Part shown: piece after piece, positions 33,590-46,884 of the stretch
How the letters are laid out: every line of letters starts with the position of its first letter
Numbering within the stretch: the first letter of the stretch is position 1
Assembly (NCBI GenBank): GCA_009602725.1
Contig: WELB01000047.1
Location: forward strand, 103,060 to 167,059
Direction: 5' to 3'
Source of the DNA: Spirogloea muscicola
Lineage: Eukaryota > Streptophyta > Zygnematophyceae > Spirogloeales > Spirogloeaceae
DNA length: 64,000 bases
Position numbers and translations under genes: made by a program
Notes under the pieces: generated by a model
What the model was told of the DNA's origin: nothing
The model's database searches: none
What the model saw: the letters and a program-made list of their open reading frames with translations, nothing else

Positions 33590-35980
33590 GCTCGAGAGCA
33601 GCCTTGCTGCTGCCTGCCGCCGCAGCCGCCGCCGCACCCTGCTGCGGGGCTTGCTGCAGGGAGTCCGTGGCTGCGGCCCTTGGGGTACAGCCGCCGGCTT
33701 GCGCCCAGGAGGTTGAGTCGCCGCCGGACGGCGGCGCCATAGGGCCTGTCTTCCTCTGCGCCTATGCGCTGTTGCTTCACTGTGTAGTGGGTTCGCTCCT
33801 GCACCCCTACAGCCGAACTCAATGGGGACAACTGACCCCTAAGTGCGTGTGTTAGGGCGAGGTCCTTTACATTAGTATCAGAGGCGGTCTTGCATCTATC
33901 GGGCTTGGTTTCTTTGTACTCGCCGCTGACGATGCAAGGATCCCCTCTGATGTGCTGGCTTGACCTTTCCTGGTGAGATAAAGTGTTCTGCCAGACGTTG
34001 ATTCGCGAGGCTGCTCAGTGTAAGCGCCTGGTGCTGAGTCATCTTTGCTCAATGAGCCAGCAACGACCAACGCCAATCATCGACTACCTGATCCTTTAAA
34101 GAGGACCACCTGCTGCTAAATTGCCTACTTTGAGGTGAGGTAGGGTTTGACGCCTGCAGCCTTTGTGTGGTAAAGGTCAGTCGTGTGGCCAGCATCGATC
34201 GTGTGCATCGGTCTTGCTCACATCTGCGGCTGTCTGCCTGCCTGCTGTTTGGAGGTGTGGCTTAGCACGCTGCCTTGCTTGCCCGCTCGCTGGTGCACCA
34301 GTCTTGCGATGCCCTCCCTGTATTGCAGTGTGGAGTGTGTGGAATGCCGACTGCCGGAGCTTGAATTGATCACTCAGTGTTCTACAGAAAGCATGGAGGC
34401 GCACAAGTCCAGTGCGCGGCCTAGCCCTCCTCGGGAGGGAGAGCGCTCGGCTGCTGAGGCAGCGGCTGCTGCAGAGCAGCTGCTGGGGCAGTGGCTGCTG
34501 CGGGGCAAGTGCATGAGGGGCACGCCGAGCTGGGAGCCGCGGGCCACGAGGGCTTGTCGGCTCGGGAGGTGCAACTTTTGCACTCCTCACGCAGGTCCTG
34601 GCGGCAGTCCAGTTTGCGATGGACCCAGCTCAATATCGCCTCCTTGCGAGGATATGCGGGGAGCACTACACCCACCTTGCCCAGATCCGTGCGGGACAGC
34701 GGCATGTGCAAGAGATCGATGCCGCGGTGCATCTGATGCTCAAGAGCGGTGGCAATCCGTTGCATGGACGTGCAAAGGCCCACGCGCCACGGCAAATTAT
34801 CGGTCAAGATGATCGGCGTATGTTCAGGCGTGGCTGAGTGAGATGTCGGGTGGTTCGACTTGAAGAAAGCGGACGCGAAGGCAAGAGTGCCGCTCGCTGC
34901 GAACTACCTCGCGGGGAAGCCACGTGAGTGGTGGGACGCCCTCGAGCAGTCAACGACGGCCGATGTGTACAACACATTGGAATAGCTCAGCAGGTCACTC
35001 ATGACTGCATATGGCTATATCCATGCTGAGCTTTCAGCGCGCGACGAATTGGATGCCATCCGCATGAGCGGCACACACTTTGAGCAACATGTGCGGCGTT
35101 TCAGGCTGCTTCTTTCGAAGGAGCCAACGAAGGGGGTGGACTAGTGCCAGCATTCTAAGGCTGGGCTGCCTCCCAATGTGCGCACTTCGGTCGCGGTGGA
35201 CTCCGCTTCCTCACTGGCAATTACGGATGTATCCAAGACGGTGGAGCACGCCAGGAAGGTGCTTAGCATGCCGGACCTTGGGCGTGGCAAGCGTCCCCTG
35301 CTTGAGGCAGGTGGATCTGCAGAGGCAGAGCGGGGCAAGACGAGGTTCTACCTTAAGGAGGGGTCGAACGCCCGTCCCCAAGGCGGGTTCCAGAAGCCTC
35401 GAGTGGAAAGAGGTGGCTGCTTTCGCTTCGGCGATAAGGGTCATCAGATCGACGACTGCCAGGCGGCAGGTCCCTCTATCTCGAGGCCACGTCCACTGCG
35501 TCCAATGGGCCGGGACAAGGGCAACTTCAAGGGCAAGCATGAGTGCCTGACCCTTGCGTCTGAGAGCGATCTCATTCAGCCAGATGCTAGTGAGCTGTTC
35601 GATCTTGCTGGCATAGGCTTGCCCGCCATCCAGTACCGGTTGTGCGCTCCATTTTTGCTTTGTTGCAAAGTTTGGAGGCAGGAGGGCCTCTATTTGTGTT
35701 GCTTGCCCACAATTACTTGCAAATGGCTGCAGACATTCTATATGAGCTGGCCTGCGCGCCATCGGCCTGAAGACATTGTAATCTTCATTGTGCCACAGAA
35801 GCGCCGGCGTGATTGATCAAGCTCCGCACGGGATGTCGCTGTTGTGCTCGCACGAGGCGGGACACAGACTCCTTAGGCGTAGTGTTGATGCCAGTCACCT
35901 TAGGCGTACCCGGCAAATGTCAGGGTATATTTTGCTGGCACCCCAATCCTGGCAGTGTACTTGGGGTACACACGATGGCT
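33590..35980 (+). mobile_element. Chromovirus fossil E3 (LTR end, primer site, gag, start of protease region)
   Basis: Broken, several breaks, incomplete. LTR end at 33590-33871 (...CTTTACA), then a primer-binding site TAGTATCAGAGG at 33873-33884 (tRNA-iMet type, one base off the 62639 copy). The gag leader lies at 34130-34390. Gag pieces include RLAARICGEH-like, VAVDSASSLAITDVSKTVEH and a CCHC-type knuckle region at 35415-35465. A retropepsin-upstream segment (SLLCSHEAGHRLLRR) lies near 35840. It ends where a minus-strand LTR begins (35982). Confidence 0.75.
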
Positions 35981-35981
35981 G

Positions 35982-36215
35982 TGTAGAGAATCTCGCCCTA
36001 AACCAGCAGTTAGCGTGAGTCGTCCTTCTTATGTTCGGCTGTGGGGGGTTTAGGGACCAACCCACTACACGAGTGAAGCACAGCGCATAGGCGCAGCGGA
36101 AGACAGGCCCTGTGGCGCCGCCATCCGGCGGCGACTCCACCTCCTGGGCACGAGCCGGCGGCTTGTCCCCCGGGGGACGCAGCCGCGGACTCCCCGCAGC
36201 AAGCCCCGCAGCAGT
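35982..36215 (-). repeat. Chromovirus LTR fragment (end half)
   Basis: On the minus strand it ends ...AGATTCTCTACA, with the same order of blocks as the end half of the 48155-48734 LTR. Confidence 0.7.
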
Positions 36216-36244
36216 GTCATGCCCAGGCGCGTCGGCGTCGTCGT

Positions 36245-36389
36245 AGTGTCGTGCAGAGGGTGGTTGGGCGGGACGTGCCAGGTCATCATACCGGTACACG
36301 TGGCATAGGCAGGAGAAGTGTCGTGCAGAGGGTGGTTGGACGGAAGGTGCCAGGTCATCGTACCGGTACACGTGGCATAGGCAGGAGAG
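36245..36389. repeat. Two-copy tandem repeat, 72-bp unit
   Basis: Unit starts GTGTCGTGCAGAGGGTGG at 36245 and 36317, with about four differences between copies. The rest of 36216-36910 holds no recognised feature. Confidence 0.85.
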
Positions 36390-36911
36390 GTGTGAACGGG
36401 ACCCTCGGGGGAGTAGACCCCGGGAAGCGGCGCCACCCGTGCGGGCAGAGGGAGAGCCCTGGGGGCGTCGAAATGGCTAAGTCCTGTACCTACTGCCTTG
36501 ACCCCCCCGCGGGGGTAAGTCACGTGGCTGGCGGAGAGAGACCCATCTCTCCGCAAGTCCTCTTGGAGAACCGGGGCGCCCTAGCGATGGCTGCGCCGCG
36601 GAATGCGGGGATGCTGGCGCGGGTTCTGGGGGTGTAGAGCGGGCGCGCCAGTGAGGCCGAAGCGGGGGAGATCCCCCGGCGGGGGTGACACGCACTGTGG
36701 ATGAGCGAGTGAGAGAGCGAGCCCATTATTGGTGTGGCACCTTATTTGTCACATTCTTACGTCAGTCTGGCTTGGGGCGACGTCGTGCGGGTCAGGGTCA
36801 GTGCCAGCGACTACGAGGCTTGGACTGGCCCGCCGGCGAAGCCTCAGTCAGGTCAGGCGCTTCGACGCCATGCTAGCGCTACACGGGCAGGCACGACCGG
36901 CGGCGGCGACT

Positions 36912-36953
36912 CCACGGACCACGGACGGACCACGGACCACGGACCACGGACCG
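36912..36953. repeat. Short CCACGGA-type tandem array
   Basis: Repeats of CGGACCA/CCACGGA lie at the edge of the E1 LTR; the unit is about 7 bp with irregular copies. Confidence 0.75.
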
Positions 36954-39900
36954 TCCGGCGGCGACCCCACCTCCTGGGCGCAGGCCGGCGCAGCAGGCCC
37001 CGCAGCAAGGTGCGGCGGCGGCTGCGGCGGCGAGCAGCGGCAAGGCTGCTCCTGGGCTTCACCGGCTCGAACTCCTCGAGCCTCAGCCCCAAGGCTCTTC
37101 GTGCTTCCCCGTGCCACCCCCCCTCCAGCGGTGTGTGCGGGTCGCCCCAAGGCCTGCCCTTGCGGGCGGGCCCAAGGTCACCCCTTGACAGGGTGGAACC
37201 TGGCGAGGGTATTTCTGGACGGGCGGGGCCACTTGCCCGGCAAGCCAGCCCGCCACCTGGCGGGCCCGCTTGTCCCAAATAGCCGGTCATGTAATGCCAA
37301 CAGAGCCATGTGGCTTAACCAAATGGCTGGTTCATTACATACCTCCCCACTCTGGTGTTCACGTCCTCGGGAACAACGAGAAAACAGCCGACAGGTAATA
37401 AGATGCCCGACGGCTGCTGCCTCTACCAAGCCTAGGAGAATTACCACCCTTGGGCCAGGTATTCCCTGAGAGCATCTGGACAATTTGCCAAATTGGCCGC
37501 AGGCTCCCACGTGTTGTGCTCAGGCCCATACCCGAGCCATTTCACCAGATACTCACGGGTCTTACGCCCTCGAGGCTTGTCCCTGGGAGACAAGATCTCT
37601 TCCACCTCAAACTCAAGATCATCCTCGATGACTAGTGGAGGTGGGGGCGGTTGGACACGACCATCCGAAAGGAAGGCCCTCAGCTGAGACACATGGAAGA
37701 CGTTATGGACCTTCCAATGCACCGGTGTCTTCAATTCGTAGAACACCTTGCCCACAAGGCGTACTACTGCAAATAGTCCAACCCACTTGGGCAGCAACTT
37801 GCGCGTACCCACAGCCCGCAAGGATAAGTGCTTCGTGCTCAGCAGCACTTGTGCACCAACATCGAAGGACACGTCCTTCCGATGTTTGTCAGCATAAGCC
37901 TTCTGGCGACTCTGGGCAATGTCCAGGAAATGCCGAGCTCGTCTCTGAGCCTCCAAGAGGGTCCCAGTAAAGGCTACCACGGCGGGAACTCGTTCCGGCC
38001 TCCCCACCTGAAGTGGAGCTCGGGGATGCTGACCATAGTCGAGGAAGAATGGAGTCTCTTTGGTGGACGCATGATAGGCATTGTTCACAGCATATTCAGC
38101 TGGAGCCAAATAGTCATCCCAGTCAGTCTGGCTAGAGTTGACAAAGTGCCTCAACATGTCCTCGAGAACTCGATTCATTCGCTCAGTTTGGCCATCCGTT
38201 TGTGGATGGAAGGCTGTGGACATGGACTGCTTCGTGCCAATAAGCTTGCAGACTTCTTTCCAGAAGTGACCTGTAAAGCGAGGATCGCGGTCCGAGACCA
38301 GTCTCTCAGGTATTCCATGTAGCGTCCACACCTTATCCACATAGATGCCAGCGAAATCCTTCGCCGATGCCCGCGTAGTAGTGGGAGCAAAATGCACCAT
38401 TTACTCAGGCGATCCACAAAGACGACAACGGCATCATAGCCGTTCCGCGTCTTAGGCAATTGTGTGATAAAATCCACACTTACATCAGACCAATTCCGCT
38501 CCGGAATCTGCAAGGGCTGAAGTAATGCGGCAGGCTTGCCAGAGATTGCCTTACTACGTTGGCATGTGGCACAGCTTGCCACAAAAGCGCGCACCTGGGC
38601 TGAAAAGCCCTTCCACCAAAAGAGGCGTCGCACAGCCTGTTTGCTTTTGCTCACTCCCAAATGACCACTGTAAGGCGTATCATGCAGTTCCTGCATTATG
38701 TCTGTGCGCAAGGCAACGCAGTTCGGGACCACAATAGCGTCACCTTGCCACCAGAAGCCTTTGTCATCAGTGAGGGTGCTTACGTTGGCGGCTTCAGCAA
38801 ACCATGTGTCTGTGCCATACCCTTTACGGATACGCACGTAGACCTCAGAGAGCTCAGCCGTGGTTTGCCGAGAAGCTTGACGAGTCGGACGCAATCCTGC
38901 AGCCCGCACTCCAGAAGCATTCAAGGAAGCCAACGCATCAGCGCCGCGAATGTTGCGCCTCACAGGGTCTGCAACATTAAGACGTCCAGGGCGGTAAACC
39001 CACTGGAAATCGAATTGTGCCATGCACTCAGCCCATCGAGCTTGACGCCTCGTCAAATGCTGCTGCGTGTGGGAATATGTCAACGGGCAATGATCCGTGA
39101 CAACCGTAAATACCACACTTTCCGGGTAGCAACGCCAGACGCGTAAGGCGTGCACCACAGCCAGCAATTCCTGCTCGCCCGTAGTGTAATTTCGCTCTGC
39201 AGGGATCAGCAGGCGACTCTCAAACGCTAACGGGTGACCCTCTTGCAAGAGCACGGCACCAATGCCGGTCAAAGAGGCATCGCAGACGAGTTCAAATGGC
39301 ACGCCTTCACGAGGAAAGGCCAGCACAGGCGGAGATGTCAACGCCTGCTGTATTCCCTCAAATGCCCTCTGGCATTCGGACGACCAACCCCAAGGTACGT
39401 CCTTACGAGTCAGCTTCGTAAGAGGAAGTGCCAAGTTCCCATAGCCTTGTAGGAACTTTCGGAAAATAAATTGCGAATCCCAAAAAGGAGCGCAATTGAG
39501 GCACAGTTTGTGGCACAGGCCAATCCCGTACGACCGAAGTCTTCTTGGGGTCGACACGTATGCCGTCTTTGCCCACGACATGCTCGAGGTATGTCAGCTC
39601 TGGCTGGTTAAATGTGCACTTGGACCGCTTGGCATACAATCGATTTTCAAGCAGCAACTGCAGCACTTGGCGCAGGTGCTTCACGTGATCCTCAGGCGTT
39701 TTGCTGAACACCAGTATATCATCCAAGTAAACCAGCACAAAGTGGTAGAGCAGGGGGCCAAAGACCCTCGACATCACCGCTGGAACGTAGCCGGTGCATT
39801 GGTCAGACCAAAGCTCAGCACCTTGAACTGAAAATGTCCAAGCGGCGTACGGAACGCCGACTTCAGAATATCCGCAGGCGTGATTCGAATTTGGTGATAC

Positions 39901-41945
39901 CCACTTGCCAGGTCCAGGGAGCTGAACACCGTAGCCCCTAAAAGCCAATCGTACAGATCATCTATCCGAGGCAATGGGTATCGGTTCTTGATAGTAAGCT
40001 TATTCAGAGCCCGATAATCAATGCACATCCGCAGAGTGCCATCCTTCTTTTTGACAAAGAGGATGGGTGCTCCATATGGCGACTGAGATGGCTCAATGTA
40101 GCCCTTCGCCAGCAGGTCCTCGACCTGGGATTGCATTTCTCGAAATTCGAGAGGGCTCAGCCGGTACATGGGACGGAAAGGCGGGTTAGCGCCTGGCTCC
40201 AATGGAATTGTGTGAGCCACACCTCGGTGAGGAGGTAGACCGTCCGAAGAGAGTCGGGAAAGACATCCGCAAATTCTTCCAGCAGCTTATCAAGAACCCC
40301 GCCATGTGAATTCGCAGCATTCACACACGTCAGGCTTAGACTCGTCGTTGAAATCCACCATCACAAGAAATGCCATCTGGACAGTGTTCTTGTGAATCAA
40401 TCGCTTCATCTGCATGGCGGACAGCAGAATGGAAACCCCTGCCGCCAGCGGCGGTGCACAGGGAAGCTGCTTGCAAAGGACAAAGCGCCGTGCGCCACGT
40501 TGTACCGTGCAAGTATGGCGTTAAAATTCAAGGCATGCTGATGTGGCGCAAAGCCAGTCATCTCCCAAGATCACATCAAAGGCGACAGTCAACGCAATGG
40601 CATAACAAGGCACCTCGGCTTTGTATTGCTGGATGCGAATGGGAACCTTGCACAGGCCTAACACATCGGTTGGGTGGCCATCGGCCAATGTCACTCTAGG
40701 CAGGCCATCTGCTTGCAAATGCAGGCCAGTGGAGCACACCAAATTCCTTTTGACGAAGGACACTGAGGCCCCTGAGTCTATGAGGATCCTAGCTGGTGCC
40801 GCAGCAACCAGCCCCTCAAAAAGCATAGTGTGTCCCCCATGGACACTGCCAAGGAATGGGGTGCGAGCGACATATACCCTGACCGCTGTCGGGTAAGGCC
40901 TAAGCCGAGTGGCATCAACGCTACGCCTAAGGAGCCTGTGTCCCGCCTCGTGCGAGCACAACAGCGACATCCCCAGCGGAGCTTGATCAACCACGCCGCG
41001 CTTCTGTGGCACAATGAAGAACAGCATTTCTTCAGGCCGACGGCACTCAGGCCAGCTCAGGTAGACATCTGCAGCCTCCTGCAAGTCATTGTGGGCAACC
41101 CACACAAATAGAGGCCCTCCGGCCTCCAGACCTTGCAGTAAAGCAGAAATGGAGCGCACAACCGGTATGTTGGTTGGCGGGCCAGCAATGCCAGCAAGAT
41201 CAAACAGCTCAAGTGCGTCTGGCTGAATGAGATGGCTTGCAGAGGCAGGGGTCAAGCACTCACGCTTGCCCTTGGAATTGCCCTGGTCCCGGCCCATAGG
41301 GCGCTGTGGACGTGGCCGTGAGGAAGAGGGACCTGCCGCCGGGCAGTCCCTGAGCTGATGGCTCTTGGCACCGCACTTGAAGCAGCCAGCGCCTTCCACC
41401 CGCGGCTTGGGGAAGTCGCCTTGAGGTCGAGCGTTCAAGCCGTGCCTCGGGTCGAACCGCTTCTTGCTTCGTTCTGCATCAAAGCCGCCTGCCTCCAGCA
41501 GGGGACGCTTGCTTGGACCGGCAATGTCCGGCGTGCTGAGCACCTTGCGGGCGTGCTCCACCATCTTGGTGAAGTCCGTGACCGGTTGTGCCGTTGCGGA
41601 GTCCACCGCGACCCAATTGCGAAACCGAGAAGGCAGTCCAGCCTTGAATCGTTGGCATTGGTCGATTGGCTTCATCGGCTCGCTGCGCAGCTTAGACAGC
41701 AGCAGCCGGAATCGCCGCACATAGGGCTCAAAGCCCTCGCTCCCCTCGCCCCTTATGCGCAGAGCATCCAGCTCATCGCGGGCGCGCAGCTCCGCGTGTG
41801 GGTCACCATACGCCGACGTAAGCGAGCTGCAGAAGAAGTCCCAGTCACCGGACTCCTCGGGCGTAGAGCTCTTCTTCAAGGTGCTCCACCACTCCCGGGG
41901 CTCCCCTGAGAGGTAGGTGGCAGCGAGGCGCAAGGCTCGTAGTGC
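36945..41945 (-). mobile_element. Ty3/gypsy chromovirus fossil E1, best preserved copy
   Basis: Broken, roughly four or five breaks and incomplete at its 5' end. Parts in element order (right to left): gag-protease 41940-40521 with CCHC knuckle CFKCGAKSHQLRDC and retropepsin LIDSGASVSFV; reverse transcriptase about 40220-39570 ([28 protein letters not shown]); RNase H about 39500-39000; integrase with HHCC-type zinc site (SGHLGVSK...CATCQRSKA) and core (SVDFITQLPKTRNGYD); chromodomain 37441-37600 (EYLVKWLGYGPEHNTWEP). A polypurine tract lies next to the 3' LTR at about 37340-37352, and the 3' LTR runs 37339 to about 36945 (TGTAATGAACC...). It shares its right-hand LTR piece with E2, so E1 and E2 form a head-to-tail pair. 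Confidence 0.92.
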
Positions 41946-42759
41946 TCCCCCCGTGCCAAACCCCCTCCAGAGGTGTGAGCAGGTCACCCCATGGCCTGCC
42001 TTGAGGCGGGCCATAGATCCTCCCTTGAATGGGTGGATCCTAGCGTGGGGTATTCCAGGACGGGTAGGGCCCGCACCTCGGCGGGCCTCTTGCCCGGCCA
42101 GCGAGCCCGCCACCTCGCGGGCCATTTACCCTCAAACGGCAAGCGGTCATGTAATGCTAACAGCACCGTGTGGCTTTACCAAACGGCTGGATCATTACAT
42201 ACCTCCCCACTCTGGTGCTCCCGTCCTCGGGAACAACGAGAGAATAGCCGACAGGTAGTAAGATGCATGACGGATGCTGCCTCGACCAAGCTTACGAGAA
42301 TTACCACCCCAGGCCAGGTATTCCCAGAGAGCATCTGAACAATTCACCAAAATGGCCGCAGGCTCCCACGTGCTCAGGCCCATACCCAAGCGTGTGCACC
42401 AGATACTCACGGGTCTTGCGCACTCGGAGCTTGTCCCTGTGAGACAAGATCTCTTCCACCTCGAATTCAAGATCATCCTCGATCAGTAGTGAAGGTGGTG
42501 GCGGTTGGACACGGCCATCCGAAAGGAAGGCCCTCAGCTGAGACACATGGAAGACGTTATGGACCTTCTAATGCACTAGTGTCTTCAGCTTGTAGGACAC
42601 TTTGCCCACAAGGCGTACTACTGCAAGTGGTCCAACCCACTTATGCAGCAACTTGCGCGTACCCACAGCCCGCAAGGATAAGTGCTTCGTGCTCAGCAGA
42701 AATTGCGCACCAATGTCGCAGGGCACGTCCTTCCGATGTTTGTCAGCGTAAGCCTTCTG

Positions 42760-42871
42760 CCTCTTCAGGCCCCGCAGTCGCTGCTTAGCTCGTAGTTTGG
42801 CCCTTTCGAACCTTGTCAATTCTTTTCGGGCTGGCTTCTCACAGCCCTTGCCCCCATTGGAAGAGCCACTT
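42760..42871 (+). mobile_element. 112-bp minimal LINE insertion with 6-bp target duplication
   Basis: Inserted in the integrase region of E2. CTTCTG at 42754-42759 is repeated at 42872-42877. The insert begins CCTCTTCAGGCCCCGCAGTC and ends GGAAGAGCCACTT, i.e. only the last 112 bp of the family. E1 has the uninterrupted site near 37900-37912 (GCCTTCTGGCGACTC). Confidence 0.95.
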
Positions 42872-45800
42872 CTTCTGGCGACTCTGGGCAATTTCCGAGA
42901 AATGCCGAGCGCGTCTCGAAGCCTCCAGGAGGGTCCCAGTCAAGGCTACCGTGGCGGGAACTCGTTCCGGCCTCCCAACCTGAAGTGGAGCTCGGAGATG
43001 CTGACCATAGTTGAGAAAGGGTGTCTTCTCTGTAGACGCATGGTAGGCATTGTTCACAGCAATTCAGCTTGAGTCAAATACTCATCCCAGTCACGCTGGC
43101 TGGGATTGACAAGGTGCCTCAGCATGTCCTCGAGAGACCGGATCTTTCTCTCAGTTTGGCCATCTGTTTGTGGATGAAAGGCAGTGGACATGGCCTGCTT
43201 TCGTGCCAATAAGCTTGCAAACTTCCTTCCAAAAGTGACATGTAAAGCGAAAATTCGCGGTTCAAGACCAACCTCTTAGGTACCCCTGCAGCTTCCACAT
43301 CTTATCCACAATTCTTTGCTAATGCCCGCGTAGTCGTGAGAGCAAAATGCACCAGTTTACTCAGTCGAACCACAAAGATGACAATGGCATCATAGCCATT
43401 CCGCGTCTTTGGCAATTGTGTGATGAAATTCACACTTACATCAGACCACTTCCGTTTCGGAATCTGCAAGGGCTGAAGTAATTTGGCAGGCTTGCTAGAG
43501 ATCGCCTTACTAGGCTGGCATGTGGCACAGCTGGCCACAGAAGCGCGCACCTGGGTTGAAAAACCCGTCCACCAAAAGAGGCGTCGCACAGCCTGTTTGG
43601 TCTTGCTCACTCTCAAATGACCACTGTAAGGCGTGTCATGCAGCTCCTGCATTATGTAAGTGCTCAAGGCATTGCAGTCCGGGACCACGATAGCGTCGCC
43701 TTGCCACCAAAAGCTTTTGTCATCGGTGTGGGTGCTTACGTTGGCGGCCTCAGCAAACCATGAGTCATTGCCATACCCTTCACGGATACGCACGTAGAGC
43801 TCAGAGAGGTCAGCCTTGCTTTGTCGAGAAGCTTCACGAGTCGGACGCAGTCCTGCAGGCCGCACTCAGAAGCATTCAAGGTAGCCAATGCATCAGCGCC
43901 GCGGATGTTGCGACTCACAGGGTCCGCAAAATTAGGCCGTCCAGGGCGATGATACGTTGGCCCACTGGAAACTGATTGTTCCATACACTCAGCCCATCGA
44001 GCTTGACATCTAGTCAAATGCTGCTGTGTGTGAAAGTTCGTAAACGGAAAATGATCCGTGACAAATGTAATTTCAACACCTTCCAGGTAGCATTGGCAGA
44101 TGCGCAAGGCGTGCACCACAGCCAGCAATTCTTGCTCGCCCGTACTGTAACTTCGCTTTGCAGGGATCAGCAGGCGACTTCCGAACGCTATTGAGTGACC
44201 CTCTTGCAAGAGCATGGCACCAATGCCGGTCAAAGTGGCATCGCAGATGAGCTCATATACCACGCCTTCCCGAGGAAAGGCCAGATCAGGCGGAGATGTC
44301 AGCGCCTTCTGTATGCCCTCAAATGCCCTCTGGCATACGGACGACCACTCCCAGGGTACGTCCTTACGAGTCAGCTTCGTAAGAGGCAGTGCCAAGTGCC
44401 CATAGCCTTGTAGGATGTCACGGAAGCAATTAGCGACCCCTAGAAAGCGCAATTGAGTTACATTCCGTGGCACAGGCCAAGCCCGTACTACCGAAGTCTT
44501 CTTGTGGTCGACACGTATGCCGTCTTTGCCCACGACATGCCCAAGGTATGTCAGCTCTGGCTGGTAAAATGCGCACTTGGACCTCTTGACACAACCGATT
44601 CTGGCGCAGCAAGTGCAGCACTCGGCGCAGGTGCCTGACGTGATCCTTAGGCATTTGGCTGAACACCAGTATGTCGACCGAGTACACCAGCACAAATCCA
44701 TAGAGCAGGGGGCCAAAGACCCTAGTCATCACAGCCTGGAACGTAGCCGGTGCATTGGTCAGACCAAGATCAGACGGAACGCCGGGTTGGCGCCTGGCTC
44801 CAATAGAAATGTATGAGCCACACCTCGATGAGGAGGTAGACCGTCCGGAAGAGAGTCGGGAAACACATCCGCAAACTCTTCCAGCAACTTATCAATAACC
44901 CCGCCATGTGCATCCGCAGCATTCACACACAAGTCAGGCTGAGACTCGTCAATCAACGCCACAATCACAAAATATGCCATTTGCAGAGTGTTCTTGAGAT
45001 TCGGTCGCGTCATCTGCATGGCGGACAGCAGAATGGAAGCCCCTGCCGCCAGCGGCGGTCCACACGGAAGCTTTTTGCAAAGGACAAAGCGCTGTGCGCC
45101 ACGTTGCACAGTGCAAGTTTGGCGTTCACAAGGCATGCAGATGTGGCACAAAGCCAGTGATCTCCCAACTCCCAATTTCACATCAAATGCAGCAGTCACC
45201 GCAGTGGCGTAATATGGGACCTCGGCTTTGTATTGCTGTAAGCGAATGGGAACCTTGCATAAACCCAGCACATCGCTGGGGTGGCCATCAGTCAATATCA
45301 CTCTAGGCAAACCATCTGCTTGCAAATCCGGATCAGTGGAACACGTCAAGTCTTACTGACGAAGGACACTGAGGCCCCTGAGTCCATGAGGATCTTGGCC
45401 GGTGCATCAGCAACCAGCCCGTCAAATAGCATACTGTGTACCCCACGTTGGAGTTGGAATTGGCTAGCGACATAGACCCTGACATCTGCTGGGTAAGGCC
45501 TAGTCTGAGCATCATCAATGCTATGCCTAAGGAGCCTGTGTCCCGCCTCACGCGAGCACAACAGCGACATCCCCAGCGCGGCCTGATGCATCACGCCGCG
45601 CAAGGCTCAATTATGAACAGAACTTCTTCAGGCCGACGGCGCGCAGGCCAGCTCAGATCTGCAGCAAGTAGTTGTGGGCAACCCGCAAAAATTGAGGCCC
45701 TCCGGCCTCCAGACCTTGCAAAGAAGCAGAAATGGAGCACACAACCGGTGCTTTGGATGGCGGGCAAGCTATGCCAGCAAGATCAAACAGCGCAAGTGCA

Positions 45801-46884
45801 TCTGGCTGAATGAGATTGCTCTCAGAGGCAAGGGTTAGGCACTGTTGCTTGCCCTTAGAGTTGCCTTTGTCCCGGCCCATCGGGCGCTGTGGACGTGGCG
45901 TCGAGGAAGCTGGACCTGCCGCCATGCAGTCCCTGATCTGATGGCTCTTGACGCCGCAGCGAAAGCAGCCAGCACCTTCCTCTCGCGGCTTGGGACGAAC
46001 GTTCGAAGCCTGCCTTGGGTTGAATCGCTACTTGTCTCGCTCTACCTCAGCAGATCCGCCTGCCTCCAGCAGGGGACGCTTGCCCGGACCGGCAGTCTCC
46101 AGCGTGCTGAGCATTGCGGGCGTGCTCCACCAAAATGGTAAAATCCGTGAAAGCTTGCAACGTCGCGGAATCCACTGCAACCATTTTCGCAAGCGAGTGG
46201 GCAGCCCAGCCTTAGAGCGCCGGCACTATTCAATCGCCTTTATAGGCTCGCTGCGTAGCTTCGACAGCAGCAGCCTGAAGTGCCGCACATAGGGCTCGAA
46301 GTCTCTCGCCCATGCGGAGGTCGTCCAACTCGTCGCAGGCGCAAAGCTCCGCATGTGGATCAATATAGGCCGATATGAGTGAACTGGAAAATTATTCCCA
46401 TTTGTTGTACTCGTCGGGCGTCGAGCCCTGCTTCAGGGTGTTCAGCCACTCCCGTCGTTCCCCCGAGATGTAAGACGCAACGAGGCGCACGCGTGTCCCC
46501 GCGTGTTCGAATATACGAACCATTCGACCATCTCGTCGTGCCATGATTGCAACCCTCCCCATCCTGGCCGGAGACTTGTCTGCGTAAATGGGCCCTGGTA
46601 AGTCCATGCTCAGGGTTGCCATTGCTCTTGCGCATCAAGTGCGCCGAGGCATCCACCTTTTGCACATGCCGCTCTCCGGCTCGCTGCCGGACGAGTAGGG
46701 CGTGATGCTCTCCGCAGATCCTCGCAAGGAGGCCGTAGTGAGCTGGGTCCGTCACAGGCTGGCCTGCTTCCAGATCCTGCGTGAGGAGGGCCATGCGTTG
46801 CACCTCCCCAGCCGACAAGCCCTCTTGACCCGCGGCTCCCAGCTGGGCGTGCCCCTCTTGGGCGTGCCCCACTTGCGCTCGTCG

